A stretch of 64,000 nucleotides of DNA from Sva-07 sp963743825 (GCA_963743825.1 CAVURC010000020.1:62001-126000), one strand, 5' to 3'; shown: positions 47,001 through 55,641, counted from the stretch's first letter. The notes: generated from the sequence alone by a model not told the origin. Numbers and translations are program-made.

Positions 47001-48545
47001 CGCGAACAGTTGCTTGAAGTAGTCGAACAGCAGGCGGGGCCGCTCGGACAGGACGGCGAGCGGGGTGTCGGTGCCCATCGAGCCGAGGGCTTCGCCGCCG
47101 GTGGCGGCCATCGGAGTGAGCAGGATCCTGAGTTCCTCGTGCGTGTAGCCGAACATCTGCTGGCGACGCAGCACGCTGTCGTGGCTGAACACGACGTGCT
47201 CGCGATCGGGGAGATCGGCCAGTTCGACCATGCCCGCTTCGAGCCATTCACCGTAGGGATGCAGTGACGCCAGCTCGGACTTGATCTCGTCGTCGGCGAT
47301 GATGCGCCCCTGACGGGTGTCGATCAGGAACATCTTGCCCGGCTGGAGGCGGCCCTTGGCGACGACGCGCGACGGGTCGATGTCGATCACACCGACCTCC
47401 GAGGCCATCACGACGACGTCGTCGTCGGTGACCCAGTACCGACTCGGACGCAGCCCGTTGCGATCGAGTACCGCCCCGATCACGTCACCGTCGGTGAAGG
47501 CGACGCTCGCCGGGCCGTCCCACGGCTCCATCATCGTTGCGTGGAAGCGGTAGAAGTCGCGCTGTGCCTGCGGCATCGTCTCGTGGTTCTCCCATGCCTC
47601 CGGGATCATCATGAGCATGGCATGGTGGATCGGGTAGCCACCGAGGCAGAGCACTTCGAGCACTTCGTCGAAACGAGCGGTGTCGGAGGCGCCCGGAGTG
47701 CAGATCGGGTAGGTGCGTTCGATCCCCGGCAGGAGATCGGCACGCAGCATCGCCTCGCGAGCGCGCATCCAGTTCTGGTTGCCCTGGACCGTGTTGATCT
47801 CGCCGTTGTGGGCGACGAATCGGTAGGGGTGGGCCAACGCCCACGACGGGAACGTGTTGGTCGAGAACCGCGAGTGGACGATCAGCAGCGCCGACTCGAC
47901 ACGAGGGTCGAGCAGGTCGGCGAAGAACTCCGAGAGCTGCGGCGTCGTGAACATGCCCTTGTAGACGATGGTGCGAGCCGACAGCGACGCGAAGTAGGTC
48001 TCCAGGTCGCCCGTCGAGCTCACGGCGGCTGCGGTCTTGCTGGCAACGAAGGCCTTGCGGTCGAGTTCGATGCCCGTGGCGCCGGCCGGGTCGCTCACGA
48101 AGAGCTGCTTGAACGTCGGCATGGCCGCGCGCGCGGTTGCGCCGAGACAGTCGGGATTCACCGGCACATCGCGCCAGCCGAGCGTCGACAGCCCGACATC
48201 GGCAACGGTGGCTTCGATGGCGGCCATTGCCTTCCCGCACGCCTCGCCGTCCGCCGGGAGGAATGCCACACCCACCGCGTACGCACCTGCTTCGGGCAGG
48301 TCGAAGTCGACGACCTCGCGGAGGAACCGGTCGGGGACCTGCATCAGAATGCCTGCGCCGTCTCCGGTGTCGGGCTCGGCGCCCGTGGCGCCTCGATGCT
48401 CCATGTTCGTCAGGGCCTTGAGCCCCGTGAGGACGAGCTCGTTGGAGCGAATGCCGTTCAGGTTGGCCACGAACGACACGCCACACGAGTCGTGTTCGTT
48501 CCGGGGGTCGTACAGGCCGATGGGGCCGGGGGGCTGTTGCATCAT
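43998..48545 (-). CDS. gltB: glutamate synthase large subunit
   Basis: Makes two glutamates from glutamine and 2-oxoglutarate. The 1515-residue product begins with a short propeptide before the amidotransferase Cys in NEHDSCGVSFVANLNG (about residue 22). RFSTNTFPSWALAHPYRFVAHNGEINT, the FMN-domain VHVKLVAETGVGTVAAGVSK, the 3Fe-4S loop with CIMMRVCHLDTCPVGVATQ and the C-terminal beta-helix (ATAGEIFLRGKVGERFCVRN) follow in order. ATG 48545 is chosen over the in-frame ATG at 48596 because it gives the family-like N-terminus. It is intact over 4.5 kb. Confidence 0.95.
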   Translation of the reverse strand: MMQQPPGPIGLYDPRNEHDSCGVSFVANLNGIRSNELVLTGLKALTNMEHRGATGAEPDTGDGAGILMQVPDRFLREVVDFDLPEAGAYAVGVAFLPADGEACGKAMAAIEATVADVGLSTLGWRDVPVNPDCLGATARAAMPTFKQLFVSDPAGATGIELDRKAFVASKTAAAVSSTGDLETYFASLSARTIVYKGMFTTPQLSEFFADLLDPRVESALLIVHSRFSTNTFPSWALAHPYRFVAHNGEINTVQGNQNWMRAREAMLRADLLPGIERTYPICTPGASDTARFDEVLEVLCLGGYPIHHAMLMMIPEAWENHETMPQAQRDFYRFHATMMEPWDGPASVAFTDGDVIGAVLDRNGLRPSRYWVTDDDVVVMASEVGVIDIDPSRVVAKGRLQPGKMFLIDTRQGRIIADDEIKSELASLHPYGEWLEAGMVELADLPDREHVVFSHDSVLRRQQMFGYTHEELRILLTPMAATGGEALGSMGTDTPLAVLSERPRLLFDYFKQLFAQVTNPPLDAIREEVVTAVSASVGPEANLLAPGPESCRQLALPFPIIDNDELAKIIHINDEGSHPGLQAKVLSGLYRVADGGDGLRTALDAVCRQASEAIENGARIIVLSDRNADSVDAPIPSLLLTAAVHHHLVRTKQRTMAGLIVESGDAREVHHMALLIGYGAGAINPYLAFESIEDLIAHDMHGLGAMDAHKAVRNYIKACGKGVLKVMSKMGVSTVASYTGAQIFEAIGLGHPIVDAYFTGTISQLGGIGLDEIAAEVGARHAMANPSRPEERAHRKLELGGEYQWRREGELHLFNPETVFKLQHATRAKRYDVFKEYTAKVDDQSEKLMTLRGLFEFAGGRESIPIDEVEPISEIIKRFSTGAMSYGSISAEAHETLAIAMNRLGAKSNTGEGGEDVDRLYDPERRSSIKQVASGRFGVTSEYLTNADDIQIKMAQGAKPGEGGQLPGHKVYPWIAATRHSTPGVGLISPPPHHDIYSIEDLKQLIHDLKNANPAARVHVKLVAETGVGTVAAGVSKAKADVVLISGHDGGTGASPLTSLKHAGGPWELGLAETQQTLLLNGLRDRIVVQTDGQMKTGRDVVIAALLGAEEYGFATAPLVVSGCIMMRVCHLDTCPVGVATQNPELRARFSGEPEFVETFFEYIATEVRELMAELGMRTMAEMIGHVELLDTRHAVSHWKASGLDIGPILAVPQNPYGQTLIQSVSQDHGLADALDQQFIALAQPAINDGHHVSIDLPVRNVNRTVGTLLGHEVTKKWRGAGLPDGTIDITLTGSAGQSLGAFVPAGIQIRLVGDANDYVGKGLSGGRIIVHPHPFAPFVAEDQVVAGNVIAYGATAGEIFLRGKVGERFCVRNSGATAVSEGVGDHGCEYMTGGRVVILGPTGRNFGAGMSGGIAYVYDPTEVFASKVNYDMVDLDDLDATDLDFLVDVIGRHRDLTGSTVADSILQSWDLAAESFRKVMPRDYERVLTVIAESRAAGLDEEQTVDKIMEAARG

Positions 48546-48674
48546 CACATCCACGAGAGGTCGAAGTTGAACGAATCGTGAGTCGCACCGCAACATTGCG
48601 GCGGCTCGGTATCGCGACGGTGCGATGGTGGGTCACGGATTCGCTCGAGACAACGCTGGCCCGAGGCGGGCCTC

Positions 48675-48703
48675 AGCATAGGGGACTCGCGAACGGATCC
48701 GAA
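48675..48703 (-). promoter_or_regulatory. candidate promoter for gltBD
   Basis: On the minus strand TTCGGA (48703-48698) and TATGCT (48680-48675) are 17 bases apart. Transcription near 48668 would give a leader of about 120 bases before gltB, the longest apparent 5' leader in this window and a possible site of nitrogen control. Confidence 0.45.
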
Positions 48704-48729
48704 AGCTTCAGACGCGCGATGATCGCCGC

Positions 48730-49131
48730 ATGACCCTCGAACTCGTACCGCTCTGTATCGCCACCGTCTCGCTCGCCGAGACGTTCTCGGTGTCACCCAC
48801 GCTCGCGATCGGCGAGGTGACCGGCCTTCGCATGGAGGGCGAGCGCATCCACGCCGACCTCAAGGGCAATGCCGCCGCCGATTGGATCAAGATCTCGCCC
48901 GAGGGGTACGGCACCCTCGACGTGAAGGCAACGGTCGAGACCGACGATGGTGCGATCATCCACATGACCTACAGCGGGCGGATGCTGTTCGACACGATGA
49001 CGGTGTACGCCGCACCGCTGTACCACACGGGTGACGAGCGCTACGCGTGGATCAATCGCATCCAGGCCGCCGCCAAGGGCACCTTCAGCGAAGACGGCAC
49101 GCTCGTCTACGAGATCCACGAATTGCGCTGA
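48730..49131 (+). CDS. DUF3237 family protein
   Basis: The 133-residue product matches the DUF3237 pattern: GEVTGLRMEGERIHADLKG, the core GYGTLDVKATVETDDGAIIHM, YSGRMLF and YHTGDERYAWINRIQAAAKG near the end. It is a small cytoplasmic beta-barrel-like protein of unknown function, often beside oxidation genes. Here its stop lies 3 bases before a cytochrome P450 start, so the two probably act together. Confidence 0.8.
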   Translation: MTLELVPLCIATVSLAETFSVSPTLAIGEVTGLRMEGERIHADLKGNAAADWIKISPEGYGTLDVKATVETDDGAIIHMTYSGRMLFDTMTVYAAPLYHTGDERYAWINRIQAAAKGTFSEDGTLVYEIHELR

Positions 49132-49134
49132 CGT

Positions 49135-50373
49135 ATGGGCGCCGATCGGGTCCGGCCGAGCGAGCTGTTCACTCCGGACGATCCGGGCTTCCTCGCCGAC
49201 CCGTATCCCGCACTCGATGCCCTTCGGGAGGCAACACCGGGATTCTGGAACGAGCGACCGGGCAGTGGACGATCACCCGGTTCTCCGACGTCCACGAGGC
49301 GCTGCGCGACCGGCGGCTCGGCCGGTCGTACACGCCGCGTTACACGCACGCCCAGTTCGGCCGACCGGAGCCCGACACGAGGTGGGCGGCATTCCACCAG
49401 CACGAGGCGTGGTCGCTGCTGTGTCTCGAGCCGCCCGACCACACCCGCATCCGGCGCCTGGTGGCGAAGGTGTTCACGCCGCGTGCGGTGACGGCCATGC
49501 GACCGGAGATCGAACGGTGGTCGGACGAACTCCTCGACGCATGTCGCGAGAAGGGACAGTTCGAGTTGCTCGCGCGACTATGCGCAGCCGTACTCGGTGG
49601 CGGTCATCTGCGCGATGCTCGGCGTCCCACGCGAGGACACGCAGGCACTGCTCGACTGGTCGCACAAGATCGTGAAGATGTACGAACTGGCACCCACCGA
49701 GGACGCGATGGTCGCTGCGAACCAGGCGGCGGCGGAGTACATCGACTACACGAAGGCACTGATCGCCGCGAAGCGGCGCACTCCCGACTCGCTCCTGGTC
49801 TCCGAACTCGTCCGCGTCGAGGACGAGGGAGACGTGCTGACCGAGGCGGAGATCATCTCGACGACCATGGTGCTGCTCGAGGCCGGCCACGAAGCGACGG
49901 TGAACACGCTCGGCAACGGCCTGCGGGCACTGATGCTCCACCGGGGCGAGTGGGAACGCCTCGTACGCGGCGAGGTGCCCGCCAAGGTCGCAGTCGAGGA
50001 ATTGCTCCGCTGGGACGCACCGCTGCAGTTGTTCGAGCGGTGGGTGCTGGAGCCCGGTGTCGTGATCGCCGGGGAGGAACTCGAGGTCGGCCACGAGGTC
50101 GCCATGCTCTTCGGCTCTGCCGAGCGCGACCCGCGGCGCTTCGACGAACCCGACCGCTTCGATGTGGGTCGCAACGATCCGGCCCACATCGCGTTCGGTG
50201 GAGGCATCCATTTCTGTGTCGGGGCGCCGCTCGCCCGCCAGGAGATCGAGGTGTCACTCGCCGGTCTCGTACGACGCTTCCCTCACTTGGAGTTGACGGC
50301 CGAACCGACCTACCACCCGAACTTCGTGATCCGCGGCCTCACCGGGCTCGAACTCAGCGGCATTTCCAACTGA
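49135..50373 (+). CDS. cytochrome P450, two apparent frameshifts
   Basis: A heme monooxygenase of about 412 residues. The first frame has FTPDDPGFLADPYPALDALR. After a break near 49256 come TGQWTITRFSDVHEALRDRR and LEPPDHTRIRRLVAKVFTPR. After another near 49577 the frame gives DYAQPYSVAVICAMLGVP, the I-helix LLEAGHEATVN, the ExxR motif in VEELLRWDAP and the heme loop AFGGGIHFCVGAPLAR (axial Cys). Substrate unknown. Electron-transfer partners are not in the window. It follows the DUF3237 gene. Confidence 0.88.
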
Positions 50374-50440
50374 CCACCCCGTTGCATCCGTGCGGAATAG
50401 TTCTCACCAGGTGCGACGTATTCCGCACCGAACCGAACAA

Positions 50441-51262
50441 TCAGACGTCGGTGTAGACGGGCGGGCGCTTCTCGAAGCCGGCCATCACGGCCTCGACCTG
50501 GTTCGGCGTGCCGATCTGGGCACCGATCGTGCGGCGTTCGGCGGCGAACTGCTCGGCGGCGCCGTCGTTGACGATCCGATTGAACAGGGCCTTCGAACCG
50601 CGCACCGCTCCAGGGCTCATCGAGGCGATCTCGCGGGCCAGCACCATGGCATCGTCCTTCGGAGTGTCGCTCAGCCGCGTCACCAGGCCCATCTCAGCGG
50701 CCTCGGTTCCCGAGAAGACGCGAGCAGTGAAGGTGAGTTCCTTGGCGATGTCGGGGCGCACGAGCTTGGACAGGATGAACGTGCCGGTCATGTCGGGAAC
50801 CAGACCCCAGTAGACCTCACGCACCGACATCTTCGTGTCGGGATGCACGAGACGGATGTCGGCACCGAGCGCGATCTGCAGCCCGCCGCCGAGGGCATGG
50901 CCGTGCACCGCCGCGATCACCGGCACCTCGAGTTCCTGCCAGACCCAACAGACCTGCTGGCCGAGATGGGTGATGCGGTCACCCTTCATCGAGCCGGGGC
51001 TGCCCTCGGTGGCGGCAGCTTCGCTGGTCACACCGTCGCCACCGGCCATCGCCTGGAACGACGAGAAGTCGAGGCCGGCACAGAACGACGCGCCGTCACC
51101 CGAGAGCACGACGGCGCGAACACCGGACTCCGACTTCAGTTGTTCGCCGGCCTCGGCGATCGCCGAGAACATGGCGTTGTCGAGTGCGTTGCGCTTGTCG
51201 GCACGGTTGAAGGTGACGTCGGCGACACCGTCGGTGATGGAGATGAGTACGCGGTCAGACAT
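50441..51262 (-). CDS. enoyl-CoA hydratase/isomerase family protein
   Basis: A 273-residue crotonase-fold protein, intact. ADVTFNRADKRNALDNAMF, LSGDGASFCAGLDFSS (first oxyanion segment) and AAVHGHALGGGLQIALGADI (second) are present, followed by YWGLVPDMTGT. The second catalytic Glu position of classical hydratases is replaced by Asp (VPDMTGT), so it may be an isomerase or hydrolase of the superfamily rather than a hydratase. ATG 51262 overlaps the lldD-like stop by 8 bases. Confidence 0.83.
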   Translation of the reverse strand: MSDRVLISITDGVADVTFNRADKRNALDNAMFSAIAEAGEQLKSESGVRAVVLSGDGASFCAGLDFSSFQAMAGGDGVTSEAAATEGSPGSMKGDRITHLGQQVCWVWQELEVPVIAAVHGHALGGGLQIALGADIRLVHPDTKMSVREVYWGLVPDMTGTFILSKLVRPDIAKELTFTARVFSGTEAAEMGLVTRLSDTPKDDAMVLAREIASMSPGAVRGSKALFNRIVNDGAAEQFAAERRTIGAQIGTPNQVEAVMAGFEKRPPVYTDV

Positions 51263-52507
51263 GGTGCTGAGTCTGGCAGCTGGCCGAGCCGCGGAGTCGC
51301 ACCAGAGACCGATCGATCTCGGCAACACTGCGCCGACCGGTGAGGGCCATGGTCCGCTCCATCCCCTCGCGCATGAACCCGAGCAGCTGATCGACGCCTC
51401 GCTCGCCCGCTGCGCCGAGCGCATAGAGGTACGGTCGACCGATCGACACGGCGTCGGCACCGAGCGCGATCGCCTTGACGATGTCGCTCCCCCGCCGAAC
51501 GCCACCGTCGCAGATGATCGTGACCTCGTCGCCCAACTCGTCCCGCACGGGTTCGACCAGCTCGAGCGGTACCGGTGCATCATCGAGTTGACGGCCACCG
51601 TGGTTCGAGAGTCCGATACCCTCGAACCCCCATCGCGACCGCCTGCTTGGCGTCGGCGACGGTCTGAATCCCCTTCAGCACGATCGGACCGTCCCAGATC
51701 GATCGGAGCCATTCGATGTCGTTCCACGACAGCGACTGATCGAAATGACTCGCGACCTTGGCCGCCAGCGAAATCGGTGTCGAACCGTCCGTCTCGTGGC
51801 GACCGACGACGTTCGCGAACTTGATCGGCTCGTTGCGGAGGAAGTCGAGTGTCCAGCCGGGATGTATCGCGCCGTCGATCAGGGTGCCCGGCCCGATCTT
51901 CGGCGGCAACGTGAACCCTCGCCGGACATCTCGTTCCCGACGTCCGAGCACGGCGGTGTCGACGGTGAGCCACACGGTCGTGTACCCAGCCTCCTTCGCA
52001 CGACCCACGAGTTCCTCCACGAGCGGTCGATCGCGCCACGTGTAGATCTGGAACCACTTGTCGCCGTCGCACACCGACGCGACCTCCTCGATCGACCGCG
52101 TGCCCATCGTCGACAACGAGTACGGGATCCCGGCCCGTTCTGCGGCGCTGCGCGACCGCGAGCTCGCCCTGCGAATGAGCGATCCGGGTGTACCCCGTCG
52201 GCGCGATGATCAGCGGCATGCTCACCGACCGACCGAACAGCGTTGTCGACGTGTCGAGATTGCTGACGTCGCTGCAACACGCGCGGTTCGAACTGGTACC
52301 TCGCGAATGCAGTCGATGTTGCGAGCCAGCGAACGTTCGTCCTCCGCGGCGCCGTCGATGTAGTCGAACACCCCGCGAGGGAGACGTCGCTTCGCGATCC
52401 GTCGCATGTCGTCGACCGACACACATCTCTGCAAGCGACGCTCCACCGGATCCAGCGTCGGCCTCCTGAACCTGCACGACCGATCGGAAGGTCTCGATCA
52501 TTCCCAT
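51255..52507 (-). CDS. FMN-dependent alpha-hydroxy acid dehydrogenase (LldD-like), several frameshifts
   Basis: Oxidises L-lactate or a similar 2-hydroxy acid. In order: IAKRRLPRGVFDYIDGAAEDE, then in another frame SMPLIIAPTGYTRI, then in a third VCDGDKWFQIYTWRDR, AGYTTVWLTVDTAVLG, IVLKGIQTVADAKQAV, and finally IICDGGVRRGSDIVKAI, GADAVSIGRPYLY. Breaks lie near 52470, 52260, 52150 and 51610, with the central active-site His (NHGGRQLD-like at about 51580) near the last. ATG 52507 is chosen since a one-base shift near 52465 gives LDPVERRLQRC, the family N-terminus. It lies between gntR and the enoyl-CoA hydratase. Confidence 0.8.
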
Positions 52508-52532
52508 CGCGTCAGCGTACGTGCGGGCGGCA

Positions 52533-53258
52533 TCACTCGACGATGCGCAGACCGCTGGGCGTCATCGACGGTTCGGCCTGGGGCAGGTCGACGACGAACT
52601 CGGTGCGATGCGCCGGAAAGACGTGCTCGCTCATCAGAACCGGTGTCCCCGTGCGATCGGTCGTCACCCGCCGGCAGCGCAGCACCGGTGACCCGACAGG
52701 AACTCCGAGCAGTCGGGCATCGTCGGCGTCGACGAGATCAGCAGCGATGGTCTGGGTGGCGCCATGGAGGTCGACGTCGAGCAACTCGTAGAACGGGCGC
52801 CGCTCCACGTCTTTTCGCGACAGGTGCGAGCCGAGCTCCGCCGGACACCACACCGTGACGACGGCGAACGGCTCGCCGTCGGCGAGGTTGACACGCTTGA
52901 CACGCAACACCTGATCGACGCCGAGCACCCGTCGCACCCGTTCGGGGGAGGTCTCGTAGGCGAACTCCTCGATCTTGCGCTCGGACAGCTTGCCCACACC
53001 CTCGACATGCGACTCGATGGTCGCCAGCGACCCCAAGTTCTGAGGCACCGGTTCGGTCGCGACGAACCAGCCGAAGCCCTGGCGGGCCGCAACGAGACCC
53101 TCCTCACGCAGGACCTCCAGCGAGCGGCGGATCGTCACCCGCGATGCCGCGAACTCCTGCGACATCTCGGCCTCGGAGGGCAACACCGACCCGGCAGGCG
53201 CAACGAGGACACGCTCTCTCAACTCGTCGGCGATCTCCTGGTAGCGAATGTGTCTCAC
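52533..53258 (-). CDS. GntR/HutC-family transcriptional regulator
   Basis: The 241-residue product (from GTG 53258) has an N-terminal winged helix: YQEIADELRERVLVAPAGSV, LPSEAEMSQEFAASRVTIRRSLEVL (recognition region) and LVAARQGFGWFVA. A UTRA effector-binding domain follows from about residue 85 (RVKRVNLADGEPFAVVTVW, LGVPVGSPVLRCRRVTTD). TTG 53303 is an alternative start giving 256 residues. It is divergent from aconitase with a direct repeat in between, and upstream of lldD and an enoyl-CoA hydratase; it may control either or both. Effector unknown. Confidence 0.85.
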   Translation of the reverse strand: MRHIRYQEIADELRERVLVAPAGSVLPSEAEMSQEFAASRVTIRRSLEVLREEGLVAARQGFGWFVATEPVPQNLGSLATIESHVEGVGKLSERKIEEFAYETSPERVRRVLGVDQVLRVKRVNLADGEPFAVVTVWCPAELGSHLSRKDVERRPFYELLDVDLHGATQTIAADLVDADDARLLGVPVGSPVLRCRRVTTDRTGTPVLMSEHVFPAHRTEFVVDLPQAEPSMTPSGLRIVE

Positions 53259-53294
53259 GTGGGCTCCCGGATTGCTTCCAGCGGCTGGTTGCGG

Positions 53295-53323
53295 AGTTGT
53301 CAACTTGTATTATAGTTGTCTAC
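53295..53323. promoter_or_regulatory. aconitase promoter with candidate GntR operator repeats
   Basis: AGTTGTCAAC (53295-53304) and AGTTGTCTAC (53314-53323) are direct repeats, 19 bases start to start. Between them TGTATTAT gives an extended -10 (TATTAT 53308-53313). No clear -35 is seen. The first copy is also a near palindrome (GTTGTCAAC). A regulator bound to both would cover the aconitase start region and the gntR start. Confidence 0.5.
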
Positions 53324-55591
53324 ATGACTCAGAACGGCGCCACCACCCCCATCGAACTCGTCGAGAGCGTCTACGCCAGCCTCCCGGGGCGCGTCGCCGC
53401 CGGTCGTGAGCGCCTCGGGCGCCCGCTGACGCTGACCGAGAAGATCCTCGTGAACCACCTGGCCGACCCGAGCGAAGCCATCGAACGCGGCGTCACCTAC
53501 AACGACTTCCATCCCGATCGCGTCGCCATGCAGGATGCCACCGCGCAGATGGCCCTCCTGCAGTTCATGACCGCTGGGCTCTCCGAAGCCGCGGTGCCGT
53601 CGACGGTCCACTGCGACCACCTCATCCAAGCCAAGGTGGGCGCCACGATCGATCTCGGTGTCGCCGTCGACACCAACAAGGAGGTCTACGACTTCCTGCG
53701 TTCGGTGTCGGCCAAGTACGGCATCGGTTTCTGGGGCCCTGGCTCGGGCATCATCCACCAGGTCGTGCTCGAGAACTACGCGTTCCCCGGCGGCATGATG
53801 ATCGGCACCGACAGCCACACCCCCAACGCCGGCGGACTGGGCATGATCGCCATCGGCGTCGGTGGCGCCGATGCCGTCGACGTGATGACCGGATTCCCCT
53901 TCAACGTGCGTTGGCCGAAGGTCATCGGCGTCAAGTTGACCGGCACGCTCAGCGGCTGGTCGAGCCCGAAGGACGTCATCCTCGAGGTCGCCCGCGTGCT
54001 CACCGTCGAGGGTGGCACCGGAGCCATCGTCGAGTACTTCGGTCCCGGTGCCGACTCGATCTCGGCAACCGGCAAGGCCACCATCTGCAACATGGGCGCC
54101 GAGATCGGTGCCACCACTTCGCACTTCCCGTACGACGCCAACATGGCCGCCTACCTGAAGGCCACCGGCCGTGAGGCGATCGCCGACGCCGCCGAGAAGG
54201 TCGCCGCCGACCTGCGCGCGGACACCGGTGCGCTGTACGACCAACTCATCGAGATCGACCTCGACGAACTCAAGCCCTTGATCAACGGCCCCCACTCCCC
54301 CGACCGCGCCCACCGGGTCGGCGCCGCCGGCGTGGGCGCCGCCGCCCGCGAGAACGACTGGCCGCTCGAGCCGTCGGCGTGCCTGATCGGATCGTGCACC
54401 AACTCGTCGTACGAGGACATCACACGTGTCGCGTCCATCGCCCGGCAGGCCGCCGCCGCCGGCCTCACGGCCAAGTGCGAACTTCTGATCACCCCCGGCT
54501 CCGAGCAGGTGCGCGCGACGATCGAGCGTGACGGTCTCCTCGCCGACCTCGAGGCGATCGGCGCCACGGTGCTGGCCAACGCCTGCGGACCGTGCATCGG
54601 CCAGTGGTCTCGACCCGAGTCGATCACCGGGCAGCCCAACACCATCGTCAACTCGTTCAACCGCAACTTCCCGAAGCGCAACGACGGCTCGGCCAAGACG
54701 CTCAGCTTCGTCACCTCGCCCGACACCGTGCTGGCCATCGCCCTGTCCGGACGACTCGACTTCGACCCCACGGTCGACACGATCACGGCGCCGGACGGCA
54801 CCGAGATCACCCTCGACGAGCCGGTCGGCGAAGTGCTCCCCGATGCAGGCTACGACCCGGGGGTCGACACCTACACCGCTCCTCCGGCCGATGGTTCGGG
54901 TGTCGAGGTGGCCGTGTCGCCCAGCAGCGACCGGCTGCAGCTGCTCGCGCCGTTCCTGGCGTGGGACGGCAACGACTATCAGGGTCTGCCGGTGCTGATG
55001 AAGGCGCAGGGCAAGTGCACCACCGACCACATCTCGGCCGCCGGACCGTGGCTGAAGTACCGCGGCCATCTCGAGAACATCTCGGGCAACCTCTTCGCCG
55101 GGGCGATCAACGCGTTCACCGGCGAAGCGGGTACGGGCAAGGACATCACCGACGGTGAGACCCGCACCTATCCGGAGATCGCCACGCGTTACCACGAGGC
55201 CGGCATCAACTGGGTGGCCATCGGCGACCGCAACTACGGCGAAGGGTCGTCGCGCGAGCACGCAGCGATGGAGCCCCGGTTCCGTGGCGGGCTCGTGATC
55301 CTGGCCCGTTCGTTCGCCCGCATCCACGAGACCAACGCCAAGAAGCAGGGCCTGCTGCCGCTGACGTTCGCCGATCCCGACACGTACGACCTGATCGGCG
55401 AAGACGATCGAATCAACGTCACCGGGCTGCCGCCGGTGCCGGGCCAGAACGTGAACTGCCAGATCGTGAAGCCCGACGGCACCACCATCGACTTCGAGGC
55501 CGTCCACACCTTCAGCCCCGAACAGGTCGAGTGGTTCAAGGCCGGTTCCGCCCTCAACATCGTTCGCCAGAAGGTCGCCGCCAACGGTTGA
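53324..55591 (+). CDS. acn: aconitate hydratase (mitochondrial type)
   Basis: Interconverts citrate and isocitrate in the TCA cycle using a 4Fe-4S cluster. The 755-residue product has HPDRVAMQDATAQMA, IGTDSHTPNAGGLGM, IGSCTNSSYEDI (Cys about 357), NACGPCIGQW (Cys about 420 and 423), the swivel-domain CTTDHISAAGPW and NYGEGSSREHAAMEPR. This resembles the shorter mitochondrial-type enzyme rather than the 900-residue AcnA usual in Actinobacteria. It is intact, divergent from gntR and followed by a palindrome. Confidence 0.93.
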   Translation: MTQNGATTPIELVESVYASLPGRVAAGRERLGRPLTLTEKILVNHLADPSEAIERGVTYNDFHPDRVAMQDATAQMALLQFMTAGLSEAAVPSTVHCDHLIQAKVGATIDLGVAVDTNKEVYDFLRSVSAKYGIGFWGPGSGIIHQVVLENYAFPGGMMIGTDSHTPNAGGLGMIAIGVGGADAVDVMTGFPFNVRWPKVIGVKLTGTLSGWSSPKDVILEVARVLTVEGGTGAIVEYFGPGADSISATGKATICNMGAEIGATTSHFPYDANMAAYLKATGREAIADAAEKVAADLRADTGALYDQLIEIDLDELKPLINGPHSPDRAHRVGAAGVGAAARENDWPLEPSACLIGSCTNSSYEDITRVASIARQAAAAGLTAKCELLITPGSEQVRATIERDGLLADLEAIGATVLANACGPCIGQWSRPESITGQPNTIVNSFNRNFPKRNDGSAKTLSFVTSPDTVLAIALSGRLDFDPTVDTITAPDGTEITLDEPVGEVLPDAGYDPGVDTYTAPPADGSGVEVAVSPSSDRLQLLAPFLAWDGNDYQGLPVLMKAQGKCTTDHISAAGPWLKYRGHLENISGNLFAGAINAFTGEAGTGKDITDGETRTYPEIATRYHEAGINWVAIGDRNYGEGSSREHAAMEPRFRGGLVILARSFARIHETNAKKQGLLPLTFADPDTYDLIGEDDRINVTGLPPVPGQNVNCQIVKPDGTTIDFEAVHTFSPEQVEWFKAGSALNIVRQKVAANG

Positions 55592-55592
55592 G

Positions 55593-55625
55593 CGTTACAT
55601 CTGGGGTCAGACCCCAGATGTAACG
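55593..55625. repeat. perfect 33-bp palindrome (16-bp arms)
   Basis: CGTTACATCTGGGGTC at 55593-55608 is mirrored exactly by GACCCCAGATGTAACG at 55610-55625, with a single central A. It begins 2 bases after the acn stop. It has no T-tract but could still end transcription, or be a copy of a dispersed repeat; the one-base loop is too tight for a standard hairpin terminator. Confidence 0.85.
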
Positions 55626-55627
55626 GT

Positions 55628-55633
55628 TACGGT
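55628..55633 (+). promoter_or_regulatory. -10 box of a leaderless promoter
   Basis: TACGGT lies 8 bases before the ATG at 55642 and abuts the palindrome. Confidence 0.45.
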
Positions 55634-55641
55634 GCTCGGGC

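Noticed and set aside
3245..52507. Programmed ribosomal frameshifting as an explanation for the broken frames
   Set aside because: The break points share no slippery heptamer or downstream structure, fall at unrelated places in unrelated genes, and cluster by region rather than by gene type. Sequence error is simpler.
53300..55507. 735-codon open frame on the minus strand over acn
   Set aside because: Antisense shadow of aconitase with low-complexity Gly/Val/Asp/Arg composition and no domain.
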